Below, one piece after another: positions 8,732 through 16,994 of a DNA stretch of 31,413 nt (positions within the stretch are counted from its first letter, which is position 1; every line of letters begins with the position of its first letter). Made by a program: the position numbers and the translations under genes. The stretch is from Bacteroidales bacterium UBA3143 (GTDB lineage Bacteria; Bacteroidota; Bacteroidia; Bacteroidales; Dysgonomonadaceae). The notes below the pieces were generated by a model, which saw only the letters and a list, made by a program, of their open reading frames with translations, was not told the origin of the DNA and did not search any database. Where the stretch lies: positions 1 through 31,413 of the forward strand of contig DEZB01000038.1 of NCBI GenBank assembly GCA_002364735.1, read 5' to 3'.

Positions 8732-9116
8732 TTATATCGCTATTTGAGTAGGGATATTTATGTTTTATTAAATCGCCTACTTTTTCTACCGCTTTGATAA
8801 TTCCTTCAGTAATTCGACCTTGAGAGCAATAAGTAATTAATTCTTTAAGTGTACTATCCCAAAAACTATCAGTTATTTTATTATTAATTCCACTATCACC
8901 TATTATGGCCGCTTTTTTGTCTGCGGGACAAACAAAAATTAGAACTGCATTCCGCAATTTTGTTTCATGCATTTTTAAATCTTGGAAAATCAATGATGCT
9001 TTTTCAATTGGATCTTCTTTACAATGCTTAGCAAGAAAGACTCTTATTTCGCCAGACGTTAATAGTTCTGCACTACTAATAGCTTCAACAATTTTATTTC
9101 GATCTACCTTTTTCAT
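8697..9116 (-). CDS. Small TPM-domain protein
   Basis: This 139-aa protein consists mostly of a TPM-type domain: the SGEIRVFLAKHC strand, a LRNAVLIFVCPADKKAAIIGDSGI segment and a C-terminal helix before an acidic tail (NELDNEIILED). There is no signal peptide and no clear membrane helix, so it may sit in the cytoplasm or act with the membrane-bound TPM protein encoded next. The two genes overlap, indicating translational coupling. In many Bacteroidota lemA is followed by two TPM genes like these; the function is not established. Confidence 0.8.
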   Translation of the reverse strand: MKKVDRNKIVEAISSAELLTSGEIRVFLAKHCKEDPIEKASLIFQDLKMHETKLRNAVLIFVCPADKKAAIIGDSGINNKITDSFWDSTLKELITYCSQGRITEGIIKAVEKVGDLIKHKYPYSNSDINELDNEIILED

Positions 9117-9156
9117 TTAATATCGTGACTAAAATTTTAATTCAGTGCTGAAGTTA

Positions 9157-9738
9157 TTAAAATTCTACTGCTGGAGCACTTTGAGAAGCTGCATCTGCTT
9201 CGAAATAGCCTTTTTTCTTAAAACCAAACCATCCTGCATAAATCACTTGTGGAAACCGACGAATATATTGATTGTAATCTCGAGCAGTTTCATTAAATCT
9301 ATTTCGTTCAACTGCAATTCGGTTTTCAGTTCCCGCCAATTCATCTTGTAATGCAAGAAAATTTTGGTTCGCTTTTAGTTCAGGATAGTTTTCGCGTATC
9401 ATGAGCAACCTCCCTAAAGCACCACTTAGCTGACTTTGAGCCTGTTGAAATTGTTGAATTCCTTCATCGGTCAATTCTTCTGGATTTACATTTGTCTGAG
9501 TGGCTTTAGCTCTTGCCTCAACTACTGCTGTAAATGTTTCTTGTTCGTGTGAGGCATAACCCTTTACGGTAGCAACTAAGTTAGGAATCAAATCAGCACG
9601 ACGCTGGTAAGCATTTTGTACTTGACCCCATTGAGCTGTAACAGTTTCTTGTTTGTTTACCATTGTGTTGTAACCACAACTAGAAAGTGTAAGCACGCCA
9701 ATAATAGCAATTAAAAAAGAGTGTTGAATTTTTTTCAT
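9157..9738 (-). CDS. lemA: LemA-family lipoprotein
   Basis: This is a member of the LemA family, helical membrane-associated proteins of unknown function. A lipoprotein signal peptide ends in LTLSSCGYN, with the lipid-bearing Cys in a good lipobox. The rest is a long helical bundle containing the family's NAYQRRADLIPNLVATVKGYA motif and the ENYPELKANQNFLALQDEL segment. I chose the ATG at 9738 because it places the positively charged start (MKKIQHS) directly before the hydrophobic core; another ATG at 9762 adds eight polar residues and is less likely. It is the first gene of an apparent run lemA, TPM, TPM, miaA. Confidence 0.92.
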   Translation of the reverse strand: MKKIQHSFLIAIIGVLTLSSCGYNTMVNKQETVTAQWGQVQNAYQRRADLIPNLVATVKGYASHEQETFTAVVEARAKATQTNVNPEELTDEGIQQFQQAQSQLSGALGRLLMIRENYPELKANQNFLALQDELAGTENRIAVERNRFNETARDYNQYIRRFPQVIYAGWFGFKKKGYFEADAASQSAPAVEF

Positions 9739-9975
9739 ATTTGGATTTAATTTGTCGACCATTGATTTTAGACCGTTCTATAATAAATTTACCAATCTAC
9801 TAACAGACAAAATGATAAAATGTTTTATTTTGCTGAACTGTATTTATATATGTTGAAATATTCAATTAAAAAATTTTATCATCAAAATTTATGAACAGTT
9901 ATGCAAACGAATCGTTTAAGAGTTGCTTATACACTTTTTTCAATTAAAAGTTAGATTAAACATCTTATATGTATA

Positions 9976-10006
9976 CAAAATTACACATTCTAAGCATATC
10001 ATACAA
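9976..10006 (-). promoter_or_regulatory. Candidate promoter of the lemA operon
   Basis: On the minus strand a TTG (10006-10004) is followed after 20 bases by TAATTTTG (9983-9976), fitting the Bacteroidota consensus. It would leave a leader of about 230 bases before lemA. Confidence 0.4.
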
Positions 10007-10108
10007 TATATCGTAGCTAATAATGGTAGTTCTATTGTCTATTTAATGTGTTTATAATTAAAAAACTTACGTTTGATTTACTATCTATCAATAATAAGAT
10101 TATTTTTA

Positions 10109-10116
10109 TAACTTTG
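10109..10116 (+). promoter_or_regulatory. -7 element for the DUF3078 gene
   Basis: TAACTTTG matches TAnnTTTG and is followed by C, about 50 bases before the ATG. No clear -33 element at the usual distance. Confidence 0.4.
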
Positions 10117-10166
10117 CATATATAAATATTTCTCTTATTTTTTGCATTTCAATAAAATATGTAAAT

Positions 10167-11888
10167 ATGAAACAGTTTACAAAATTACTCGTCCTAATAA
10201 TACTGTCTGCACATTTTCCTCTATCAGCATCTAAAACCCATAGAAATGATACTATTGGTAAGTTTAATGAAATAACTGACATTGAGATGCAGCTAAGAAA
10301 TTTGCAAGATACCACAAAGAGATCAAATAATCAAAAGCTAACTTCAAGCAACGGAACTACTTATAAATCAACGGATTCTATTTTTGTTGGAACTAAAAAT
10401 ACAGTCGATTTACCTCCTGATACACTAAAAATATTAAAAGATTCATTGTTAAGAACTTCTATAGATACTATAGACACTATAGATACTATTAGGGTGAAAC
10501 CAGATACTACTGTGCTTACATTACCTGACTCAATAATAGTTGACACTGTAAAAATTGACACAGTTGTGATGCCTCAAAAAAAGAAACCCGAGTTTATTCC
10601 TACGATCGTTAGAACTTCATTGGATTCTTTTTATTCGCGAAAGAGTACTGGAACTATTGCATTGCCCGAACTACCCGACAGAACAATGAACGAATACTCG
10701 CCACTTTGGAATTTTAGAGATACGATGCTTTATAATCCTTTATTCTTACCCGTTGTATTTAGTGGAAGAATAGAATCTCCTGATTCTGCATTTATCTATC
10801 CAAAAAAGAAAGAAGAAACCAAAGGAATACTTATATCGACTGATAAAACTTTTGAACCCCTATTAGAAAAGCAAACTTTTGTAGATAAAGTACGAAGAGA
10901 TTTCTTTTTGGATAACCCCTCAAAGATAAAATATTCTGCTTCAACTCTTAATGGTGCCAGACATACAGCAACCGACACAGAAGTAAGAGAAAAATTCAAT
11001 CCTTTTAAAGAGTTGCTTTCATCTGAGACCAGCTTTTCTTTAGAAAAGCCAGATGTTGAGGGTGTTAAAATTGGTCGTGTGTATTGGATTAAATCTGGAG
11101 AACACTCTCTACAACTGACGCAAAACTACTTTTCTCCTAACTGGCACAAGGGAGGAACAAGTAATTTAAACATTAACAACTATCATGTTTTCCGTGCAAA
11201 TTATGAGAAAGACAAAGTTCGTTTTAATAATATGTTTGAATGGCGTTTGTCTTTATATAATGCTCCAGAAGATACAATAAGAGATTATAGGATAGGAGAT
11301 GATTTACTACGTTACTATGGTGATTTTGGTTTAGATGCATACAAAAAAACATGGTCATATTCTACCAATTTGGAGGCAAGGACGCAGATGTTTACCAGCC
11401 ACATACCTAACAAAACAGATTTACGCTCAGCTTTCTTAGCACCTCTTTACGTGAATGCAGGTATTGGTATGAAATATAATTTGGATAAAAAGTCAGAAAC
11501 AGTTAGAAATAGAAGAATACGATTAGCGATTGCTATTTCTCCTTTATCTATAAATTATAAATATGTTGGAAATGATGATGTAGATAAAGCTCGATATGGA
11601 ATTCCTGAAGGAAAGAACTCTATTCTCGATAAAGGTTCTACATTAAGCTCAACCCTGATTTACAATCTATCTAAATACATTACTTGGAATTCACGCTTGA
11701 AGTACTTTACAAACTATAGTAAAGTGGAGGCTGAATTAGAAAATACTTTAAACATGTCGTTGAGTCGTTTCTTCTCCACTCGTTTATATCTTCACTTAAG
11801 ATATGATGATGGTGTGCCTAAAGATCCTGATTATGGATTCTTGCAAGTAAACGAAGTTGTTAGTTTTGGACTAAACTTTAAATGGTAA
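10167..11888 (+). CDS. DUF3078-domain outer-membrane-associated protein
   Basis: A secreted protein of unknown function with an N-terminal signal peptide (about 1-22, ending PLSASK). Residues 55-140 are low-complexity and rich in Asp and Thr, including three IDT triplets in a row and several DT(V/T) motifs. The C-terminal half (about 310-573) carries the DUF3078 signature: a SPNWHKGGTSNLNIN-like segment, then VRFNNMFEWRLSLYNAPED and alternating strands ending in a terminal aromatic (FKW), as expected of an outer-membrane barrel. The family is widespread in Bacteroidota. The gene converges with fmt, with only 6 bases between the stops. Confidence 0.82.
   Translation: MKQFTKLLVLIILSAHFPLSASKTHRNDTIGKFNEITDIEMQLRNLQDTTKRSNNQKLTSSNGTTYKSTDSIFVGTKNTVDLPPDTLKILKDSLLRTSIDTIDTIDTIRVKPDTTVLTLPDSIIVDTVKIDTVVMPQKKKPEFIPTIVRTSLDSFYSRKSTGTIALPELPDRTMNEYSPLWNFRDTMLYNPLFLPVVFSGRIESPDSAFIYPKKKEETKGILISTDKTFEPLLEKQTFVDKVRRDFFLDNPSKIKYSASTLNGARHTATDTEVREKFNPFKELLSSETSFSLEKPDVEGVKIGRVYWIKSGEHSLQLTQNYFSPNWHKGGTSNLNINNYHVFRANYEKDKVRFNNMFEWRLSLYNAPEDTIRDYRIGDDLLRYYGDFGLDAYKKTWSYSTNLEARTQMFTSHIPNKTDLRSAFLAPLYVNAGIGMKYNLDKKSETVRNRRIRLAIAISPLSINYKYVGNDDVDKARYGIPEGKNSILDKGSTLSSTLIYNLSKYITWNSRLKYFTNYSKVEAELENTLNMSLSRFFSTRLYLHLRYDDGVPKDPDYGFLQVNEVVSFGLNFKW
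10461..10487 (+). repeat. Three in-frame 9-bp repeats inside the DUF3078 gene
   Basis: ATAGATACT, ATAGACACT and ATAGATACT lie in tandem and encode IDT three times. Because the unit is a multiple of three, copy-number change would alter the linker length without shifting frame. Confidence 0.8.
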
Positions 11889-11894
11889 CTTCTC

Positions 11895-12857
11895 TTATTT
11901 GATGAATTGATCGGTTGTTAGTAACGTAAACCCATTTAAGAAAGCAGTTGTTTGCATGCGTTTTCTCCCTTGAACTTGTAGTTCTAATATTCTAATGAAA
12001 CCATCAGCTACTGCTATATCTAAAGTATTTTGTTGAGATTGTACAATGCTTCCAATTTGATGGTCGTGTTTTTGCAACAATGGTTTTGCATCAAATATTT
12101 TGACATAAATAGCTTCATCTTCTCTTTGCATGACACTATAAGCTGTAGGGTAGGGCGACAACCCTCTAATAAAGTTATATATGTCTTGAGTAGAGGCTGA
12201 CCAATTGATTCGACAGTCATCTTTAAATATTTTTGGTGCGAATTTCAATTCTTCTTTATTAATGTTTTGTGCGGTTAGTTGAATTGTGTCATCAATGATA
12301 GCATCCACTGTTTTCAATACCAGCTTAGCACCTATATTCATCAATCTGTCATGAATTATTCCTGCATTATCAGCCTCTTTTATTTCAACTTTGCTTTGAT
12401 AAGCAATTTTGCCTGAGTCAATTTCTTGCACCAATTTAAAAGTAGTTACACCCGTTTCTTTTTCTCCATTTATTATTGCCCAATTGATGGGGGCTGCACC
12501 TCTGTACTGAGGTAGTAGCGATGCATGTAAATTGTATGTTCCATATTGTGGCATTTCCCAAACAACTTTGGGTAGCATTCTAAAAGCCACTACAATATTT
12601 AAATCAGCTTTTAAAGACTTTAATGTTTTTAAAAAATCTTCATCTCGTAGTTTTTCTGGTTGAAGAACCAAAATGTTTTGAGACACTGCATATTTTTTCA
12701 CATCAGATTCTTGTAGTTTGTGACCACGTCCAGCAGGTTTGTCTGGCATTGTTACAACTGCAACGACCTTGTAGTTGTTTTCAACTAATTGCTTCAAGGT
12801 CTCTACTGCAAAAGTAGGGGTTCCCATAAATATTATTCGGAAATCTTCTTTTTTCAT
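11895..12857 (-). CDS. fmt: Methionyl-tRNA formyltransferase
   Basis: Fmt formylates the initiator Met-tRNA using 10-formyltetrahydrofolate. The N-terminal Rossmann-like domain starts with IIFMGTPTFAVETL. The catalytic residues are visible as Asn109 and His111 in YNLHASLLPQYRGAAP and Asp147 in VQEIDSGK, matching the Asn-His-Asp set of E. coli Fmt. A C-terminal OB-like tRNA-binding domain occupies about 210-320. The 320-aa length is normal. It follows the ClC gene by 32 bases on the same strand and is probably co-transcribed with it. Confidence 0.96.
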   Translation of the reverse strand: MKKEDFRIIFMGTPTFAVETLKQLVENNYKVVAVVTMPDKPAGRGHKLQESDVKKYAVSQNILVLQPEKLRDEDFLKTLKSLKADLNIVVAFRMLPKVVWEMPQYGTYNLHASLLPQYRGAAPINWAIINGEKETGVTTFKLVQEIDSGKIAYQSKVEIKEADNAGIIHDRLMNIGAKLVLKTVDAIIDDTIQLTAQNINKEELKFAPKIFKDDCRINWSASTQDIYNFIRGLSPYPTAYSVMQREDEAIYVKIFDAKPLLQKHDHQIGSIVQSQQNTLDIAVADGFIRILELQVQGRKRMQTTAFLNGFTLLTTDQFIK

Positions 12858-12889
12858 ATTACATTAAGATTCGGTGTTGTTGTGCGATT

Positions 12890-14659
12890 TTATTCTTCGG
12901 AGTAATGTTCTACTAATACATCTCTGTATGCATTGAAGATGGATGATTGAGACATAATGCCTTTGTATTTACCTTCATTATCTATTACTGGTAAATTCCA
13001 AGCTTTGGTATTTTCAAAAATATCCATTATTTGTTCCATAGTCATATTGATATTTATTTCGGCTGGAGCACCTACCATAAATTTAGATACTTTGAATCGA
13101 TCATAAAGTTCGGGGCGGAATATAATATTTCGGATATCGTTTAAAAGCACCAATCCCATTAGGACACCATCATCGTTAACAACAGGGAAAATGTTTCGTT
13201 TACAACTGGAAATAACCTTTACCATTTCACCTAAATACATGTCGGGCTTCACAACCTCCAAGTCAGTTTCTAAAAGATTCTCTAAGTCAAGAAAAGTAAG
13301 TACAGCTTTGTCTTTATGATGTGTTATCAACTCTCCTTTTTTGGCCAAACGCATGGAGTAGATATTATGTTTTTCAAACAGAATAATGGTAGCATATGAA
13401 CTTATGGAGACCATCATAAGTGGAAGAAACAAGTCGTATCCTCCTGTTAATTCGGCTATCAAAAAAGTACCTGTAAGAGGTGCATGCATAACGCCTGCCA
13501 TAACTCCGGCCATACCAAACAGGGAGAAGTTTTCTTGAGGTAAGTTTAATGAGAATCCCATAGAATTGTGTGAAAAAGAAAACAGGAAGCCTACCACACA
13601 ACCTAAAAATAGGGTGGGCGCAAAAATTCCACCTGTTCCACCTGCTCCGTTGGTAGCACTGGATGCAAAAACTTTAGTAAGTACAATTAGTATTCCAAAA
13701 ACTACAATGCCCCAAGAGCTTTTCAGGAAGTAGAAAAAGCTGTCGTCCATTAAGTTTTTGTAAGAGTCGCCTCCAGCTAATAAGGTTTCAATTGTATCGT
13801 AGCCTTCACCATAAAGAGGAGGTAAAAAGAAAATAAGGACGCTAAGCATGACTCCGCCTAACATGAATTTTTTCCAATAAGTAAGTTTTCCAAAAATGCC
13901 TTCTATCCAATTCATACTACGGGTGAAATAGAGAGACACAAATCCACAAGCAATTCCTAACAATATAACATGTGGAATTCTGTCAAATGTAAAGCCTTCT
14001 ACTTGCGAGAAAGCAAACATAGCGTTAGTTCCTGTTAGCATATACGAGATAGTGGTAGCGGTAACAGAGGTAACTAAAAGAGGCAAGATAGAAGACATGG
14101 TGAGGTCTAATAAAAGAACCTCAATAACAAACACAACGCCAGCGATGGGTGCTTTGAAAATACCCGCAACAGCACCCGCAGCGCCACAACCCACTAAAAG
14201 CATGATATTGCGATGGTCCAGCTTGAAAAGTCTACCTAAATTAGATCCTATAGCCGAACCTGTTAGAACAATAGGTGCCTCAGCACCAACAGAGCCACCA
14301 AATCCAATAGTAAGTGAGCTTGCAATAAGAGATGTGTATGTATTGTGGGCTTTTATTCTACTTTTTCGTTGAGATATGGAATGCAGTACTTTTGTGATAC
14401 CATGGCTAATGTCATCTCTCACAATGTATTTCACATAAAGACCTGCCAGAAGAATTCCAACAACGGGCAATAGTAGGTAATAGTAGTTTGCACCACTATT
14501 AATGAAGCTTTTTGTTAAATTGCTTTGTATAAAATGAAGAGCAACTTTTAAAGCATAAGCTGCCAAAGCAGACAATACACCTACCATTAAGCATATTATA
14601 AGAAGAAACACGCGTTCAGTGATGTGTTTTCTTCTCCAAATTAAAAATTGTTCAAACAT
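12890..14659 (-). CDS. ClC-family chloride channel/transporter with two CBS domains
   Basis: An inner-membrane anion channel or chloride/proton antiporter. Helices fill residues about 18-440. The ClC filter motifs are present: GSVGAEAP at 122-129, where Glu127 is in the position of the gating glutamate of the usual GREGP motif, and AGGTGGIFAPTLFLG further on. The first filter segment reads SHGIT where many family members have GSGIP, so ion selectivity may differ. Two CBS domains at about 455-585 should act as a regulatory, possibly nucleotide-binding, module. At 589 aa it is typical of the CBS-bearing bacterial ClC proteins. fmt follows on the same strand. Confidence 0.93.
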   Translation of the reverse strand: MFEQFLIWRRKHITERVFLLIICLMVGVLSALAAYALKVALHFIQSNLTKSFINSGANYYYLLLPVVGILLAGLYVKYIVRDDISHGITKVLHSISQRKSRIKAHNTYTSLIASSLTIGFGGSVGAEAPIVLTGSAIGSNLGRLFKLDHRNIMLLVGCGAAGAVAGIFKAPIAGVVFVIEVLLLDLTMSSILPLLVTSVTATTISYMLTGTNAMFAFSQVEGFTFDRIPHVILLGIACGFVSLYFTRSMNWIEGIFGKLTYWKKFMLGGVMLSVLIFFLPPLYGEGYDTIETLLAGGDSYKNLMDDSFFYFLKSSWGIVVFGILIVLTKVFASSATNGAGGTGGIFAPTLFLGCVVGFLFSFSHNSMGFSLNLPQENFSLFGMAGVMAGVMHAPLTGTFLIAELTGGYDLFLPLMMVSISSYATIILFEKHNIYSMRLAKKGELITHHKDKAVLTFLDLENLLETDLEVVKPDMYLGEMVKVISSCKRNIFPVVNDDGVLMGLVLLNDIRNIIFRPELYDRFKVSKFMVGAPAEININMTMEQIMDIFENTKAWNLPVIDNEGKYKGIMSQSSIFNAYRDVLVEHYSEE

Positions 14660-14983
14660 ATATTAGCTAATTTATTATCGACCGATAATATATTGAAGGG
14701 ATAATGAAATAAGATATATTTCCATTATACTATCTGTTTTTTCTTTTTTCGTAATCCGACTTTCAATCTTTTTACTCAACAGGCAAAACTACAAATTTTT
14801 TTTGAGCTTTCACACTCAATAACGAACTTCTTTGGGATAGATTGAGTAAGCAAATGTGTAAATCCACTTATTGAAGAATGAGCAATAGATAGATTTTAGT
14901 TTAGACGACAATAATATTTATTAGAGTGATTTGTGCTTTTTATCTACAAAACCCATTCTGCTGGTGATTTAAAACTTTTGCAG
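14660..14983. other. Intergenic region upstream of the ClC gene
   Basis: An AT-rich stretch without credible ORFs. A minus-strand TAGTTTTG at 14784-14791 could be the -7 element for the ClC-fmt transcript, but the nearest upstream TTG is too far (25 bases). No structured RNA was recognised. Confidence 0.35.
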
Positions 14984-15295
14984 GTTTTCAACTTTCAAAA
15001 AGCATGGCAAACTCACTTTGTGAAGGTTTCCGAGTTTCGGAAAGCATGACAAACTCACTTTGTGAAGGATTCCGAGTTTCGGAAAGTATGACAAACTCAC
15101 TTTTTGAACTTTCGGAGTTTCGGAATGCGTGACAAACTCCCTTTTTAAACTTTCCGAGTTTCGAAAAGCATGACAAACTCCCTTTTTAAACTTTCCGAGT
15201 TTCGAAAAGTATAACAAACTCACATTTTAGAGTTTCCGAGTTTCGAAAAGTGTCACAAACTCAAAAATATAGGTTTCCGAGTTTCTAAAAGTATG
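14984..15295. repeat. Tandem array of 41-42 bp repeats (about 8 copies)
   Basis: The GAGTTT core recurs at 15032, 15074, 15115, 15156, 15197, 15238 and 15279 (spacings 42, 41, 41, 41, 41, 41), with a degenerate copy at about 14990. Each unit reads roughly TTCCGAGTTTCGGAAAG, then CATGACAAACTCACTT and a short variable stretch. The first complete copies contain the hairpins TTCCGA-GTT-TCGGAA and TCAC-TTT-GTGA, and AAACTC can also pair with the GAGTTT of the next unit. Outer copies are more diverged. The array lies between two minus-strand genes and does not encode a believable protein. Confidence 0.93.
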
Positions 15296-15422
15296 AATGA
15301 TTAAAACAAGAGGGCTTTTAAAGATTGGGAAAGCTAATTTCGTAACAAAGCAAAGAATGTAACGGAGAATCTATACTTTAAAATGCAACAGTGCTACAAG
15401 CATAAACTTAATATAGATAGGT
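15296..15422. other. Spacer between the repeat array and the tsaC-type gene
   Basis: AT-rich, with no ORF and no clear terminator; I see nothing else in it. Confidence 0.35.
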
Positions 15423-15986
15423 TTATTTTCGAATAATTTCGATATTCCCGTTTGTCTCTAATTTTATGATTGAAGAGGGCACTTGTTTCATCATTTCATT
15501 TTGTCGGTATTCTACAACATAATCTACCATGTCAATGATTTCCGAATCTATCTGATTAAAGTTTTGTGGTGACGGAGTTCCACTAAAGTTAGCCGAAGTT
15601 GATACAATAGGCTTTCTAAAGCGTTTGCATAGCTCTTGAGAGAAGGCTTCGGAGGTGAATCTTATACCAATTGTTCCATCATCAGCTATCAAGTTTGGAG
15701 CTAAGTTTTTGGCTTCATTAAAAATGATTGTCAACGGTTTGTCAGTTAAGTCTATCAAATCCCACGCAATGTTTGGAACATCTTGCACATAAGTTTGTAG
15801 TTTTGCTGGATTGTCTAAGAGAATAAGCATAGACTTGTTTCGCTCTCTTTTTTTAATGGCATATAGTTTTTCAACTGCTTCTTCGTTTGTTGCGTCACAA
15901 CCAATGCCCCATATAGTGTCAGTAGGGTATAGAATGATTCCGCTTTGCTTGAGCGTTTCTATTGCTTTTTTTAAATCTTCGTTCAT
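15423..15986 (-). CDS. Threonylcarbamoyl-AMP synthase (Sua5/YrdC/YwlC family)
   Basis: This enzyme makes threonylcarbamoyl-AMP from threonine, bicarbonate and ATP for the t6A37 modification of ANN-decoding tRNAs. The YrdC fold is recognisable from GIILYPTDTIWGIGCDATN near the N-terminus, the KKRERNKSM nucleotide-binding segment (about 45-53), GTIGIRFTS, and PIVSTSANFSGTPSP. At 187 aa it is the short form without the Sua5 C-terminal domain. It is the last gene of the recR operon, starting 7 bases after the GNAT gene ends. Confidence 0.93.
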   Translation of the reverse strand: MNEDLKKAIETLKQSGIILYPTDTIWGIGCDATNEEAVEKLYAIKKRERNKSMLILLDNPAKLQTYVQDVPNIAWDLIDLTDKPLTIIFNEAKNLAPNLIADDGTIGIRFTSEAFSQELCKRFRKPIVSTSANFSGTPSPQNFNQIDSEIIDMVDYVVEYRQNEMMKQVPSSIIKLETNGNIEIIRK

Positions 15987-15993
15987 AATCGGG

Positions 15994-16521
15994 TTAAGGT
16001 TTTATTTTTTGAACTAATATGGCGTCTTCATAGCTATCTTCTGTCGATATCCATTGTTGCAATACTACAGCATGATTGAATTCATTGTGTTTAAATAGGT
16101 TTAAACTTGTCTTATTGCTTTGAGGCACTACGGCATAGAGTTGGTTTAGTTTTAGAAAATTGAAAGCATAAGCTTCTAAAAGTGTCAATGATTCAACAGC
16201 AAATCCTTTTTTACGCCATGCTTTATCAATATAAATGCCCACTCCACATCTACTGTTTCTGGCATCAAAATCATACAAGTCAATAGACCCTATCACCGTT
16301 TTGTTTTCTTGTAAAACAATCATGAACCTCAGTTGCTTCGATTGAAATATATCAGTTTGAGCATCTTCAATATATTGCCTCAAAACAAATTTAGAGTAAG
16401 GGGAAATGGCAGATCCATATTTCCACACATCTGTGTCGTTTTCCCATTTATACAAAACCTCTAAGTCCTCTGGTTCTGGAGAGCGCAAACAAAGCACATT
16501 GTTTTCTAATAACTTGCTCAT
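15994..16521 (-). CDS. GNAT-family N-acetyltransferase (RimJ/RimL-like)
   Basis: A predicted acetyl-CoA-dependent acetyltransferase; the substrate is unknown. It opens with LCLRSPEPEDLEVLYKWEND, typical of the RimJ/RimL subgroup. A central SIDLYDFDARNSRCGVGIYIDKAWRKKGFA stretch corresponds to strands beta-4 and beta-5 and the acetyl-CoA-binding helix, though the usual RGxGxG/A loop reads WRKKGFA. A LNQLYAVVPQSNKTSLNLFK segment follows. I chose the ATG at 16521; the preceding codon is a GTG that could also start. It sits between the HAD phosphatase gene and the tsaC-type gene in a tight operon. Confidence 0.85.
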   Translation of the reverse strand: MSKLLENNVLCLRSPEPEDLEVLYKWENDTDVWKYGSAISPYSKFVLRQYIEDAQTDIFQSKQLRFMIVLQENKTVIGSIDLYDFDARNSRCGVGIYIDKAWRKKGFAVESLTLLEAYAFNFLKLNQLYAVVPQSNKTSLNLFKHNEFNHAVVLQQWISTEDSYEDAILVQKIKP

Positions 16522-16530
16522 CACCTACAT

Positions 16531-16977
16531 TTATTTAGCATCCAATGCTTCGCCAATACGAAGGAAGATGTTTTTCTTTCGTCTGTTTCTTTCCTGTTGG
16601 GTTTCTTGTGCCGACATAATTACTTGAAAAGAGTTTTCTCCATTCACCGTTGCTTGCACAGCTTTGTATATAACTCCCCAATCGGGCAGTCCACCAAGAT
16701 TCCGGTCGTCAATAAACATATCGACACTTAATTTTCGAGGAGAGGGATCAACTTCTTCAGGATAATTTTTATTGTTTGCATAAAAATGCAGTCCGCGTTC
16801 GGCACAATAATCTATTGCTTCTTGCAATAAATCTCCCTCACGCACAGTCCACAATATTAGTTTGTGATTTTCTTTTTGCAATTGAAGTAAAGTTTCAATG
16901 GCAAATGGAATAGGACGTCCAATTTCGGGATATTTGTGTTCTACTATTGTCCCATCAAAATCTATTGCTATAATCAT
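16531..16977 (-). CDS. HAD-superfamily hydrolase, BT0820-like
   Basis: A small cytosolic HAD phosphatase. The catalytic motif IDFDGT gives nucleophile Asp6 and acid/base Asp8. Motif II is the WTVR at about 43-46, and a later SVDMFIDDRNLGG supplies the metal-binding acidic residues. At 148 aa it is cap-less, like BT0820 of Bacteroides thetaiotaomicron; that relation is from memory of the family. The C-terminal 35 residues are charged and rich in Gln and Arg. It follows the small membrane protein gene by 17 bases. The substrate is not known. Confidence 0.85.
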   Translation of the reverse strand: MIIAIDFDGTIVEHKYPEIGRPIPFAIETLLQLQKENHKLILWTVREGDLLQEAIDYCAERGLHFYANNKNYPEEVDPSPRKLSVDMFIDDRNLGGLPDWGVIYKAVQATVNGENSFQVIMSAQETQQERNRRKKNIFLRIGEALDAK

Positions 16978-16994
16978 ATTAATAATTTATTGTT

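Larger units (their letters stand above)
9763..10166. other. Divergent intergenic region between lemA and the DUF3078 gene
   Basis: About 400 AT-rich bases with no credible ORF. It holds a candidate minus-strand promoter for lemA (9976-10006) and a plus-strand -7 element for the DUF3078 gene (10109-10116). No structured RNA was recognised. Confidence 0.45.

Noticed and set aside
14052..14372. 106-codon plus-strand frame within the ClC gene
   Set aside because: Antisense shadow of a gene with clear family motifs.
14969..15223. Two overlapping minus-strand frames of 84 and 62 codons in the repeat array
   Set aside because: Both are readings of the same 41-42 bp repeat in different frames; the period is not a multiple of three throughout and the proteins match no family.
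14984..15295. CRISPR array
   Set aside because: Conserved parts are about 30 bases and the variable parts only about 8-10 bases and still similar to each other; no cas genes nearby.
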